A stretch of DNA of 64,000 nucleotides from Mycobacterium kubicae (GTDB lineage: Bacteria > Actinomycetota > Actinomycetes > Mycobacteriales > Mycobacteriaceae). Both the position numbers and the translations under genes were made by a program. The notes beneath the pieces were generated by a model. It was not told where the DNA came from, did no database searches, and saw only the letters and a list, made by a program, of their open reading frames with translations. This document shows positions 46,596 through 54,691 of this stretch, one piece after another. Numbering within the stretch: the stretch's first letter is position 1; the number at the start of each line of letters is the position of its first letter. The stretch spans positions 5,332,001 to 5,396,000 of the forward strand of contig NZ_CP065047.1 of NCBI RefSeq assembly GCF_015689175.1, in the 5' to 3' direction.

Positions 46596-47723
46596 GTGAA
46601 GACAAAAGGCGCTCTGATCTGGGAGTTCAACCAGCCGTGGTCCATCGAGGACATCGAGATCGGCGACCCGGTCAAGGATGAAGTCAAGATCCAGATGGAA
46701 GCGGCGGGCATGTGCCACTCCGACCATCATCTGGTGACCGGCGGCATCCCGATGGCGGGCTTTCCGGTGCTGGGCGGGCACGAGGGCGCCGGCATCGTCA
46801 CCGAGGTCGGCCCCGGCGTGGACGACATCGCCCCGGGCGACCACGTCGTGTTGTCGTTCATTCCGTCCTGTGGTCAGTGTCCGACGTGTCAGTCCGGCAT
46901 GCGTAACCTGTGTGACCTGGGTGCCGGCCTGCTGGCCGGTGCGGCGGTCAGTGACGGCACCTTCCGCATTCAAGCCCGCGGACAGAACGTCTTCCCGATG
47001 ACCCTCCTGGGCACCTTCTCGCCGTACATGGTCGTGCACCGCAGCTCGGTGGTGAAGATCGACCCGTCGGTTCCGTTCGAGGTGGCCGCGCTGGTCGGCT
47101 GCGGTGTCACCACCGGTTACGGGTCCGCGGTCCGCACCGCCGACATCCGCCCGGGCCAAGACGTGGCGATCGTCGGCGTCGGCGGCGTCGGTATGGCGGC
47201 GCTGCAGGGCGCGGTCGCCTCCGGAGCCCGCTACATCTTCGCGATCGACCCGGTGGAGTGGAAGCGTGACCAGGCGCTCAAATTCGGCGCCACCCACGTC
47301 TACCCCGACATCAACGCCGCGCTGATGGGCATTGCCGAGGTGACCTACGGTCTGATGGCGCACAAGGTGATAGTGACCGTCGGTGAATTGCACGGCGCCG
47401 ACATCGACAACTACCTCAACATCACCGCCAAGGGCGGCACCTGCGTGGCGACGGCCATCGGCAGTTTGATGGACACCAACGTGACGTTGAACCTGGCCAT
47501 GTTGACGCTGATGCAGAAGAACCTGCAGGGCACCATCTTCGGCGGCGGCAACCCGCAGTACGACATCCCTCAGCTGCTGTCGATGTACAAGGCCGGCAAG
47601 CTCAATCTCGACGACATGGTGACCACTCAATACCGCCTCGAGCAGATCAACGAGGGTTACCAGGACATGTTGGACGGCAAGAACATTCGCGGGGTCATCC
47701 GCTACACGGACGCCGACCGCTAA
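46596..47723 (+). CDS. adhB: Zinc-dependent alcohol dehydrogenase
   Basis: MDR alcohol dehydrogenase of 375 residues. Catalytic zinc ligands Cys40 and His62-Glu63 (GGHEGAG), structural zinc Cys92, Cys95, Cys98, Cys106, and NAD motif GVGGVGMAALQG. The length and sequence style fit the mycobacterial class-III-like group (Rv0761c by position). GTG start at 46596. It is followed by a flavin oxidoreductase and may process the same compound. Confidence 0.92.
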   Translation: MKTKGALIWEFNQPWSIEDIEIGDPVKDEVKIQMEAAGMCHSDHHLVTGGIPMAGFPVLGGHEGAGIVTEVGPGVDDIAPGDHVVLSFIPSCGQCPTCQSGMRNLCDLGAGLLAGAAVSDGTFRIQARGQNVFPMTLLGTFSPYMVVHRSSVVKIDPSVPFEVAALVGCGVTTGYGSAVRTADIRPGQDVAIVGVGGVGMAALQGAVASGARYIFAIDPVEWKRDQALKFGATHVYPDINAALMGIAEVTYGLMAHKVIVTVGELHGADIDNYLNITAKGGTCVATAIGSLMDTNVTLNLAMLTLMQKNLQGTIFGGGNPQYDIPQLLSMYKAGKLNLDDMVTTQYRLEQINEGYQDMLDGKNIRGVIRYTDADR

Positions 47724-47740
47724 GCGGCTCGGCACCGCGC

Positions 47741-49792
47741 GTGGCCGGCTTCGGGCACCTGTTGGCGCCGGAACGAATCGGCGCCATGGCGGTGCGCAAC
47801 CGGCTGGTCATGTCTCCGATGGAGACGATGTACGGCACGCCGGACGGACTGCCGTCGCAGCGCACGCGTGACTACTTCGTGGCGCGAGCCAGCGGCGGCG
47901 TCGGTCTGATCACGTTGGGCGCCACCGGAGTCGACCACCACCATCCCGAGACGCCCGGCGGCTTGCATCTGGCGACCGATGAGGCCGTCGCCGCACACCG
48001 GGCGCTGGTGGACGTGGTGCACGAGCACGGCGCCAAAATCCAACCGCAGATCGTGCACGCCGGACCAGACGGACTGGGACCGGAGATGTTTGGTGTCACA
48101 TCGCTGGGACCGTCGGTGATCCCGTCCTACCTCACGGGCCGCCCGTCGGTACAGATCTCCAAGCAGCAACTCACCGAGGTACTCGACTTGTTCAAGGCCG
48201 CGGCGCGCCGTGCGGTGGAGGCCGGGTACGACGGGATCGAACTGCACGCCGCCCACGGTTACATGATGTTGGGCTCATTCCTTGCCCCCCAACGCAACCG
48301 GCGCACCGATGAGTACGGCGGCTCGGCGCGCGGCCGGTTACGGGTGGTCCTCGAGGCGCTGGCCGCGATTCGGGCCGAGATCGGCGATGCGCTGCCGATC
48401 ACGCTGCGCATCTCCGGCTACGAGCGGGTTGCCGGCGGTCGCGCGATCTTCGAAACCGCGCGAATGGCAACCGAACTCGTCGCTGCGGGGGTAGACGCAT
48501 TCCACGTCAGCGGCGGCGTCATCGATCGGCTGGTGACGGGCATGGTCAACGGCGCCGACGACGGCGACGAGGTCAACGTCGGCGCGGCCGCCGCGGTCAA
48601 GCAGGTAGTCGATGTCCCGGTGATTGCCGTCGGACGCATCCACGACCCCGTTCGGGCCGAGCAGATTCTGGCCGACGGGCGCGCCGATTTCATCGCCATG
48701 GGACGTCCCATGCTGGCCGACCCCGAGTTGCCGCGCAAACTGATGACCGGGCAAGCGCACCGGGTCCGCAGGTGCATCTCATGTGAAAACTGCATCGACG
48801 CAATGGAACAGCGCTTCTCGGTGGACTGCGCGGTCAATCCCCGCACCGGCAAAGAGCGCGAACTGGCCGCCCCACCCGCGTCGCGTGCCAAGCGGGTGGT
48901 CGTCGTCGGCGGCGGCCCGGCCGGACTGGAGGCCGCCCGGGTGGCCGCCGAACGCGGCCACCGCGTCACGCTGTTCGAACGGGCCGGGCAGTTGGGTGGC
49001 GCGTTGCGCTGGGCCTGCGTGCTGCACCCGGAGAACCAACCGTTCCTGGACTATCTGCGCCAGGAGATCCGGCGCAGCCCGGTCGATGTCGAAGTGGGCC
49101 AAGCTATTTCGGTTCGCGATGTCGTCGCAGCCGCACCGGATGCGGTGGTGGTGGCCACCGGCGGGCACGTCGCGATACCGCAGATCCCCGGCGCCGAGCT
49201 GCCCCACGTGCTTACCGGACCGGGGCTGCGGGAGGCGCTCGGCGGCTCCGCCGACTCGACCGATCCGGGGTGGCAACGCTTGGCGGCGCGGACGTTGTCC
49301 GGCTGGCGCCAACGGCTGGTGCGCCCCGCGGCGGTGCGACTGGCCACCCACGCGTGGATGCCGCTGGGCCGGCGCGTTGCCATCATCGGTGCGGATCTGG
49401 TCGCACTGGAACTCGCCGAGTTCCTCGCCGGCCGCGGCCGGCTGGTCTCGATCCTCGAAAGCGGCAAAGACATTGCCCCCGAAGTGGGCAACAAGCGCAA
49501 GACCGAACACATGGACCGGTTGGACCGCCTAGGTGTCGCGGTGCACGTGCGAGCCGGCGTGGAACGGATCACCCCGGGGGCCGTGGTGTTCACGCCGTCG
49601 GGCGGAGCGACCCGCGAATTGCCGGCCGACAGCGTCGTGCTCGCCGGAACCGTCGAACCCGACACCCGGTTGTTCGACCAATTGGTGACCGCCCTGCCCG
49701 ACACGCCCGTGCACGCCGCCGGCGACTGCAGCGGTCTGGGCCTCATCCGCAAAGCCACCGAAGACGGCGCCCGCGCCGCGTGCGCCATTTAA
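47741..49792 (+). CDS. 2,4-dienoyl-CoA reductase-type flavin oxidoreductase (OYE family)
   Basis: Flavo-iron-sulfur enzyme of 683 residues. An old-yellow-enzyme TIM barrel (about 1-345; FGHLLAPERIGAM, ELHAAHGYMMLGSFLAPQRNRR) is followed by a [4Fe-4S] site (CISCENCID, then DCAVNP) and FAD/NADPH domains (VVVVGGGPAGLEAAR). Enzymes of this build reduce C=C bonds of dienoyl-CoA, enones or similar. GTG 47741 is 17 bases after adhB. In H37Rv adhB is next to Rv0760c, so this gene is extra here, though it fits the operon well. Confidence 0.87.
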   Translation: MAGFGHLLAPERIGAMAVRNRLVMSPMETMYGTPDGLPSQRTRDYFVARASGGVGLITLGATGVDHHHPETPGGLHLATDEAVAAHRALVDVVHEHGAKIQPQIVHAGPDGLGPEMFGVTSLGPSVIPSYLTGRPSVQISKQQLTEVLDLFKAAARRAVEAGYDGIELHAAHGYMMLGSFLAPQRNRRTDEYGGSARGRLRVVLEALAAIRAEIGDALPITLRISGYERVAGGRAIFETARMATELVAAGVDAFHVSGGVIDRLVTGMVNGADDGDEVNVGAAAAVKQVVDVPVIAVGRIHDPVRAEQILADGRADFIAMGRPMLADPELPRKLMTGQAHRVRRCISCENCIDAMEQRFSVDCAVNPRTGKERELAAPPASRAKRVVVVGGGPAGLEAARVAAERGHRVTLFERAGQLGGALRWACVLHPENQPFLDYLRQEIRRSPVDVEVGQAISVRDVVAAAPDAVVVATGGHVAIPQIPGAELPHVLTGPGLREALGGSADSTDPGWQRLAARTLSGWRQRLVRPAAVRLATHAWMPLGRRVAIIGADLVALELAEFLAGRGRLVSILESGKDIAPEVGNKRKTEHMDRLDRLGVAVHVRAGVERITPGAVVFTPSGGATRELPADSVVLAGTVEPDTRLFDQLVTALPDTPVHAAGDCSGLGLIRKATEDGARAACAI

Positions 49793-49808
49793 CCAAGGAG
49801 AGGTAGCA

Positions 49809-50228
49809 ATGACCCAGACAGTCCAGTCCCCCGCACTGACCGCGTCGCAGTCGTCGTGGCGTTGCGTGCAAGCTCACGATCGCGAAGGATGGCTGGCGCT
49901 GATGGCCGACGACGTGGTCATCGAGGACCCGATCGGCAAGTCCGTCACCAATCCCGACGGCACCGGGGTGAAGGGCAAGGACGGCGTCGCCGCCTTCTAC
50001 GACACCAACATCGCCGCCAACAATCTCACCATCACCTGCGAGGAAACGTTCCCCTCCAGTTCCCCCAACGAAATCGCCCATATCTTGGTGCTGGACAGCA
50101 AGTTTGACGGCGGGGTCACCAGTTCGGTGCGCGGCGTCTTCACCTACCGCGTCAACGACGCCGGGCTGATCACCAACATGCGCGGCTACTGGAACCTCGA
50201 GATGATGACATTCGGCCAAGAAGGCTGA
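49809..50228 (+). CDS. NTF2-like / ketosteroid isomerase-like protein (Rv0760c-type)
   Basis: Cone-fold protein of 139 residues. WRCVQAHDREGWLALMADDVVIEDPIG is the typical helix-loop of SnoaL/KSI-like proteins; a pocket with Asp/Tyr residues is expected. The H37Rv counterpart Rv0760c binds steroids in crystal studies, as I recall. AAGGAGAGG precedes ATG 49809. Likely ligand or substrate: a steroid or related ring compound. Confidence 0.83.
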   Translation: MTQTVQSPALTASQSSWRCVQAHDREGWLALMADDVVIEDPIGKSVTNPDGTGVKGKDGVAAFYDTNIAANNLTITCEETFPSSSPNEIAHILVLDSKFDGGVTSSVRGVFTYRVNDAGLITNMRGYWNLEMMTFGQEG

Positions 50229-50280
50229 GCCAGGCCAACCGCAGCCGCGGCGGTGATCTCGGCGCACCTATGCTGAACCC

Positions 50281-50685
50281 ATGGCGTCGATCTTCACCAA
50301 GATCATCAACCGTGAACTTCCCGGCCGATTCGTCTATGAGGACGACGATGTCGTCGCGTTCTTGACGATCGAGCCCATGACCCAAGGCCACACACTGGTG
50401 GTGCCGCGCGAAGAGATCGATCAGTGGCAGAACATCGATCCCGCGGTGTTCGCCCGCATCATGGGCGTCAGTCAGTTGATCGGCAAGGCGGTGTGCAAGG
50501 CGTTTCAGGTCGACCGCGCCGGGGTGATCATCGCCGGGCTGGAAGTGCCGCATCTGCACGTGCACGTCTTCCCCACCCGCAGCCTGGGCGACTTCGGCTT
50601 CGCCAACGTCGACCGCAACCCGTCACCGGAATCGCTGGATGAAGCGCAGGCCAAAATCAAGGCCGCGCTCGAGCAACTGACCTGA
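50281..50685 (+). CDS. HIT-family hydrolase (Rv0759c-type)
   Basis: Histidine-triad protein of 134 residues. HLHVHVF (91-97; His91, His93, His95) is the catalytic HxHxH motif. Family members hydrolyse AMP-linked nucleotides such as AMP-lysine. ATG 50281 with no strong ribosome site; 52 bases follow the previous gene. It converges with phoR, six bases apart. Confidence 0.9.
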   Translation: MASIFTKIINRELPGRFVYEDDDVVAFLTIEPMTQGHTLVVPREEIDQWQNIDPAVFARIMGVSQLIGKAVCKAFQVDRAGVIIAGLEVPHLHVHVFPTRSLGDFGFANVDRNPSPESLDEAQAKIKAALEQLT

Positions 50686-50690
50686 CCCGC

Positions 50691-52136
50691 TCAGCTGACC
50701 GGCTCACCCACCTGAGCGGCCACATCGCTCACCCGCGGCAGCGTGACGCGGAAGCAGCAGCCTTCGCCGGGCGCCGTGGTGACCGTGACCGCCCCGCCGT
50801 GGGCTTTGACCAGCGAGTCGACGATCGACAGTCCGAGGCCGGTGCCGCCGCTGGCCCGGGCGCGCGACGAGTCGGTGCGATAGAAGCGCTCGAACACCCG
50901 TGACGCGTCTTCCTGGCTCATACCGGGCCCTTTGTCCGCCACTTCGAGCACGGCGTCGTCGTCGGAGGTGCCGACCCGCACGGTGACGTCAGCGCTGGTC
51001 GGAGTGTGCTGTAAAGCGTTGGCGATCAGGTTGCTGAGCACTTGGCGGATGCGTGGTTCGTCGCCGAGCACTTCGGGGGTGCCGGGGCCGTCGAGCACTT
51101 CCAGGGTGACGGTGCGTTTCGGGTCGATCGCTCGGGCGTCGTGAACGGCGTCGCTGGCCAGCGCCAGCAGATCCACCCGATTGCGTTCCAGCGGACGCTG
51201 CACGTCCAGGCGCGCCAGCATCAGCAGATCGTCGACCAGCAAACCCATCCGGCTGGCTTCGCTTTCGATGCGCGAAAGCAGCATGGCGACGTCGCGCGCG
51301 GCGCCCTGTCGATACAACTCAGCGAAGCCGCGGATGGTGGTCAGCGGGGTGCGCAATTCATGGCTGGCGTCGGTGATGAATCGGCGCATCCGGTCCTCGG
51401 AGCCGCGCGCCTTTTCCGCCGACGACTCCGACGACGCCAACGCTTGCTGTATCTGTGCCAGCATGCCGTTGAGCGCCAAGGAAAGTCGGCCCACTTCGGT
51501 GTGCGGATCGCGTTCGGGTACGCGGCGGTCGAGCTGGCCGGCCGCGATGGCCGCGGCGGTTTGTTCGACTTCTGACAGCGGCTTCAAGCTGCGCTGCACC
51601 ACCCCGTAACCGACCAGTCCGACCACCACCAGCACCGCCGCACCGATGCCCACCTGCAACCAGACCAGCGATCTGACCGTGTGCTGGACGTCGGACAAGT
51701 CGATGGCGACGGTAGTCAGGCCACCCTGCGGCCCGCGGATGGTGACCGCGCGCCACTGAATGTCGGAACCGTTGACTGAGGACAGGGTCGTCGGGTTGGG
51801 GCCGACGTCGTTGTCCATCGGCAGCGCGGGCTCGGCGTTGCGGTCGTTGATGGCGGTCATGGTGTGGCCATCGGGGCTGATGCCGCGCACGTAGAACTTC
51901 GACGGCGGGCGCGCCGGGTCCGGGCCTTCGGCGTTGGTCAGCGAATGCTTCCACGGCGACTGCGCCCAAGTGCGCGAGGCGTCGAGCAGCGTGGAATCGA
52001 CCCGGTTGACCAGGCTGTGCCGCAGGATCGAGGTGACCGCGACGCCGGAGGCCAGCAGGCCGCACAGCACCAGCAGCAGGGTGGCCGCGACCAGGCCCAC
52101 CCGCAGCGGGATTCCCCGTGATCGGCGTCTGGTCAT
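50691..52136 (-). CDS. phoR: Sensor histidine kinase PhoR
   Basis: Membrane histidine kinase of about 481 residues, partner of PhoP. Two transmembrane helices frame a sensor domain (first at about 10-38, second near 160-185), then HAMP, HisKA (DASHELRTPLTTIRGF, with the phosphorylated His) and an ATPase domain (NALQH, DKGPGM, GGTGLGLSIV). The ATG at 52136 gives the family N-terminus; a 16-codon extension is possible. phoP stops 25 bp upstream, so the two form one unit. Confidence 0.95.
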   Translation of the reverse strand: MTRRRSRGIPLRVGLVAATLLLVLCGLLASGVAVTSILRHSLVNRVDSTLLDASRTWAQSPWKHSLTNAEGPDPARPPSKFYVRGISPDGHTMTAINDRNAEPALPMDNDVGPNPTTLSSVNGSDIQWRAVTIRGPQGGLTTVAIDLSDVQHTVRSLVWLQVGIGAAVLVVVGLVGYGVVQRSLKPLSEVEQTAAAIAAGQLDRRVPERDPHTEVGRLSLALNGMLAQIQQALASSESSAEKARGSEDRMRRFITDASHELRTPLTTIRGFAELYRQGAARDVAMLLSRIESEASRMGLLVDDLLMLARLDVQRPLERNRVDLLALASDAVHDARAIDPKRTVTLEVLDGPGTPEVLGDEPRIRQVLSNLIANALQHTPTSADVTVRVGTSDDDAVLEVADKGPGMSQEDASRVFERFYRTDSSRARASGGTGLGLSIVDSLVKAHGGAVTVTTAPGEGCCFRVTLPRVSDVAAQVGEPVS

Positions 52137-52161
52137 GCTGCTACCTAGTCGACAGCCGCGC

Positions 52162-52884
52162 TCATCGCGGCTCCCGCAACACATAACCCACCCCGCGCAG
52201 CGTGTGCAGCAGCCGCTTCTCGCCGGTGTCGATCTTGCGGCGCAGGTAGGACACGTAGGACTCGACGACGTTGACGTCGCCGCCGAAGTCGTAGCGCCAG
52301 ACGTGGTCCAGGATCTTCGGCTTGCTCAGCACGGTGCCGGCGTTGATCACGAAGTAGCGCAACAAGGTGAACTCGGTGGGTGACAGCGACACCGGCTGGC
52401 CGGCTTTCCAGACCTCGTGGGTTTCCTCGTCGAGTTCGATGTCGGCGAACGTCAGGCGCGCATTGCGCGGTTCGGCGCCGCCCTTACCCGCGCGCCGCAG
52501 GATCACCCGCAGCCGGGCCACCACCTCTTCCAGGCTGAACGGCTTGGTCACATAGTCGTCGCCGCCCAACGTCAGCCCGGCGATCTTGTCCTGCAGGGAG
52601 TCGCGTGCGGTGAGGAACAACGCCGGGGCGTCGATGCCGTCGGCGCGCAGTCGGCGTAGCACCCCGAAGCCGTCCATTCCGGGCATCATCACGTCGAGAA
52701 TCACCGCGTCCGGTCGGGCTTCGCGGGCCCGATCGAGCGCCTGGGCGCCGTTGGTCGCCGTGTAGACCTCGAAGCCCTGAAATTTGAGGCTGACCGACAG
52801 CAGTTCGACAATGTTGGCCTCGTCGTCGACGACGAGCACGCGTGCCTCCGGTGCGGCGCTCTGCGCTGAGGTTCCTGTCGTCAT
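52162..52884 (-). CDS. phoP: Response regulator PhoP
   Basis: OmpR-type regulator of about 240 residues, near-identical through the receiver and DNA-binding parts to M. tuberculosis PhoP from memory. Phosphorylated Asp64 in VILDVMMPGM, TARD and K in VTKPFSLEE, winged helix with VWRYDFGGDVNVVESYVSYLRRKI. It controls virulence, lipid and pH-response genes in mycobacteria. ATG 52884 has GGGAG nine bases before it; GTG 52893 is possible. Two direct-repeat pairs with 11-bp period lie upstream. Confidence 0.97.
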   Translation of the reverse strand: MTTGTSAQSAAPEARVLVVDDEANIVELLSVSLKFQGFEVYTATNGAQALDRAREARPDAVILDVMMPGMDGFGVLRRLRADGIDAPALFLTARDSLQDKIAGLTLGGDDYVTKPFSLEEVVARLRVILRRAGKGGAEPRNARLTFADIELDEETHEVWKAGQPVSLSPTEFTLLRYFVINAGTVLSKPKILDHVWRYDFGGDVNVVESYVSYLRRKIDTGEKRLLHTLRGVGYVLREPR

Positions 52885-52907
52885 GACACCCACTCTCCCG
52901 ACGAGTG

Positions 52908-52978
52908 GCTGAACATTTGCTGAACAATCATTGTGTACTTCCTGAAAGCTCGTTGCGAGTAGTCTGCAAGTAGTCTGC
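52908..52978 (-). promoter_or_regulatory. phoP: phoP upstream region with two 11-bp-phased direct repeats
   Basis: GCTGAACA occurs at 52908-52915 and 52919-52926; AGTAGTCTGC at 52958-52967 and 52969-52978. Both pairs have an 11-bp period, the spacing of OmpR-family dimers on DNA. On the phoP strand the first reads TGTTCAGC twice, close to the TCACAGC half-sites of the known PhoP box. Autoregulation is therefore likely for the first pair. Confidence 0.5.
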
Positions 52979-53046
52979 CAGGAATCCTTGGAACAGCTTG
53001 GACCCGTACCGAAAAAATCAGGCCGCGCCGCGAATAGACTCGCAGG

Positions 53047-53775
53047 ATGAACCTCGGCAAGAACCTCGTGGCCTTGGCCACGGCGCCCGCTCGGACCGGC
53101 CTGGCGGCCGCAGAAGTGAGCCTCAACTTCGCGGGTGCGGCCGTGGGCCTGGCCAAGAAGGCGCTCGGTGACACCAGCGGTCCGCGCGGATCGAACGCGA
53201 TGGCCAATATGCTCGGGCTCGATGACACTCTCGCGCGGGCGAACCGGCTGGCTCGGTTGCTGGACGAGGACATGCCGCTGGGACGGGCGATAGCCGCCGA
53301 CGGTCCGATGGACCGGCTGCTGCGCCCCGGCGGCTTGGTGGATCAGCTGACCCAGCCCGGCGGTTTGCTCGACCGCTTGACCGCCGAGGGTGGTGGGCTG
53401 GAGCGTGCGCTGGCTCCGGGCGGGGTGGCCGATCAGTTGTTGGCCCCCGACGGGCTGATCGAGCGGGTGCTGGCCGAGGATGGGTTGGCCGACAAGTTGC
53501 TCGCCGAGGGTGGCCTGGTCGACAAACTGACCGCCAAGAACGGTCCGCTGGAGCAGTTGGCCGACGTGGCGGACACGCTGGCTCGCCTGGCCCCCGGCAT
53601 GGAGGCGCTCGAACCGGCCATCGCCACGCTGCAGGAGGCGGTCATCGCGCTGACCATGGTGGTCAACCCGCTGAGCAACATCGCCGACCGCATCCCGCTG
53701 CCCGGCCGGCGAGTGGCGCGCCGATCGACGACGCGGCCGGTGCGGTCCCAGCGCATCATCGACGGCGAGCCATGA
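53047..53775 (+). CDS. Decapeptide-repeat protein (Rv0756c-type)
   Basis: Protein of 242 residues. Residues 86-175 are nine consecutive 10-residue units of consensus G-L-x-D/E-x-L-L/T-A-x-G (such as GLVDQLTQPG, GLLDRLTAEG, GLADKLLAEG). The N-terminus is Ala-rich and amphipathic; the C-terminus is Arg-rich. The repeats should form short amphipathic helices broken by Gly, perhaps a solenoid. It is divergent from phoP and followed by tRNA-Thr 27 bp on. Size and place match H37Rv Rv0756c. Function unknown. Confidence 0.82.
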   Translation: MNLGKNLVALATAPARTGLAAAEVSLNFAGAAVGLAKKALGDTSGPRGSNAMANMLGLDDTLARANRLARLLDEDMPLGRAIAADGPMDRLLRPGGLVDQLTQPGGLLDRLTAEGGGLERALAPGGVADQLLAPDGLIERVLAEDGLADKLLAEGGLVDKLTAKNGPLEQLADVADTLARLAPGMEALEPAIATLQEAVIALTMVVNPLSNIADRIPLPGRRVARRSTTRPVRSQRIIDGEP

Positions 53776-53802
53776 GCCGTTAGGCTGGCAGCGGTTCTTC
53801 CG

Positions 53803-53877
53803 GCCTCCTTAGCTCAGTGGTAGAGCACTCGCCTTGTAAGCGAGCGGTCGTCAGTTCAATCCTGACAGGGGGCTCCA
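53803..53877 (+). tRNA. tRNA-Thr (TGT)
   Basis: Cloverleaf of 75 bases with encoded CCA end: acceptor GCCTCCT pairs with AGGGGGC, D arm AGCTCAGTGGTAGAGC, anticodon stem CTCGC/GCGAG around CTTGTAA with anticodon TGT at 53835-53837, T arm GTCAGTTCAATCCTGAC. Reads ACA. The same tRNA lies near phoP in H37Rv. Confidence 0.97.
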
Positions 53878-54228
53878 CCTTTCGCATGACCTCGGCTCAT
53901 GCCTACATTTCGTTTCGGCGTTGGCGTCACACCTGACTTCGTCGACGGACCCTGCGTGCTCGATTCCGCACCACCACATAGAGTCTGGCGAGTTCGAAGA
54001 ACATGACGCAATCATGACAGTCCAGACGCGTGAGCAGCCGGTACACACGCGGGTTGCCGGTGCAACGTCTGCATAACGGCCGAGTGCCCTTGTGAGCGAG
54101 ACGATTCGAGCGTCGATGCGGACCTGTCCAAAACCACACGTGCCGACGGGCGGCGGCTATAACATTGCCGTCTAGCCGTTTCGGGCCGCGACTAGGCAAC
54201 AGTCAATCAACGGAGATTGGTCGATGCC
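53878..54228. other. Gene-poor stretch after tRNA-Thr
   Basis: This 351-bp stretch has lower GC and weak coding bias. It holds one doubtful minus-strand frame (53927-54199) and a -10-like TATAAC at 54158-54163 that may drive the lipopeptide gene at 54229. I see no integrase, attachment-site duplicate of the tRNA end, or repeat. Confidence 0.5.
53927..54199 (-). CDS. Doubtful small protein with two CxxC pairs
   Basis: Open frame of up to 90 codons (TTG start; GTG 54139 possible). The end part reads CRRCTG, 15 residues after the first pair CHDC, then a hydrophobic helix VMFFELARLYVVVRN and an Arg-rich tail. A C-x2-C-x15-C-x2-C pattern can bind zinc. Third-position GC is lower than in neighbouring genes and no ribosome site is clear, so it may be chance. 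If real, it is a tiny zinc-ribbon-like protein. Confidence 0.25.
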   Translation of the reverse strand: MPSRGPKRLDGNVIAAARRHVWFWTGPHRRSNRLAHKGTRPLCRRCTGNPRVYRLLTRLDCHDCVMFFELARLYVVVRNRARRVRRRSQV

Positions 54229-54390
54229 ATGAAGAAAACCGCAAGGAATCGGACGGCTAAGGTGCTGGTATCGCTGCTCATCGCGGCGGCCGCACCCACG
54301 ATATCGGCGTGTACCGCCGGCTTGGGCTTGGGTGGCCAGGTTGGTACCCCGCCAGTTTCGTGCCCCAACGGGGATTGTCCCGCGCCCTAG
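54229..54390 (+). CDS. Small predicted lipopeptide (53 residues)
   Basis: Very short gene between tRNA-Thr and the hydrolase. MKKTARNRTAKVLVSLLIA is a basic start plus hydrophobic core of a signal peptide, ending at the lipobox ISAC (Cys28). The mature peptide would be only 26 residues, Gly/Pro-rich with SCPNGDCP, a possible disulfide loop. GGAGA lies about 12 bases before the ATG, and TATAAC is a candidate -10 some 65 bases upstream. No known family recognised. Confidence 0.5.
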   Translation: MKKTARNRTAKVLVSLLIAAAAPTISACTAGLGLGGQVGTPPVSCPNGDCPAP

Positions 54391-54462
54391 GCCGCTCCTC
54401 GCCTCCCTCGGGTAAGTGGGGGGTGAAGCTGTACTTGCGAGAGTCGCGCACAAGGCGATGAA

Positions 54463-54525
54463 GATGGCGGCTTCCCGGGCGATCGATGACCGTTAACCAT
54501 TGGTCGTGCCCGGGCAGTCGCCATC
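54463..54525. repeat. Large imperfect inverted repeat (18-bp arms)
   Basis: Left arm 54463-54480 (GATGGCGGCTTCCCGGGC) and right arm 54508-54525 (GCCCGGGCAGTCGCCATC) pair at 16 of 18 positions around a 27-base loop; the loop itself has GACC/GGTC that could extend the fold. It has no T-run, so it is not a classic terminator. It may be a small structured RNA, a regulator site or a mobile palindromic unit. Confidence 0.55.
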
Positions 54526-54642
54526 GATACCGAGCACATTCGCCGACTTCACCGCGCGCGGGTATGAGCTCACCGATTCGGTGCCGCTGGGAGGGCCTCA
54601 AAAAAGTCCCAAGAATTTTCCAAGCCAGGCGCCACAGACTTC

Positions 54643-54676
54643 ACTTCGTCAACGATCCCCGTTAACAACGAAGTGA
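54643..54676 (+). promoter_or_regulatory. Inverted repeat before the alpha/beta hydrolase gene
   Basis: CACTTCGT (54643-54650) and ACGAAGTG (54669-54676) are perfect 8-bp arms; AACG/CGTT inside could extend the stem. It ends 15 bases before the ATG at 54692, so it could be an operator or a leader hairpin. Confidence 0.4.
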
Positions 54677-54691
54677 CAGAGCAGGCGCATC

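Larger units (their letters stand above)
54391..54691. other. Gene-free stretch with two inverted repeats
   Basis: This 301-bp stretch has no convincing gene. It holds the 63-base imperfect hairpin at 54463-54525 and an 8-bp inverted repeat at 54643-54676 just before the hydrolase start. Minus-strand frames across it are short and lack coding bias. Confidence 0.6.

Noticed and set aside
46590..47735. Long minus-strand open frame opposite adhB
   Set aside because: Antisense shadow; composition dominated by His/Asp/Val from reversed codons.
53803..53877. tRNA-Thr as an integration site of a genomic island
   Set aside because: I found no integrase, and no repeat of the tRNA 3' end in the following 10 kb by eye.
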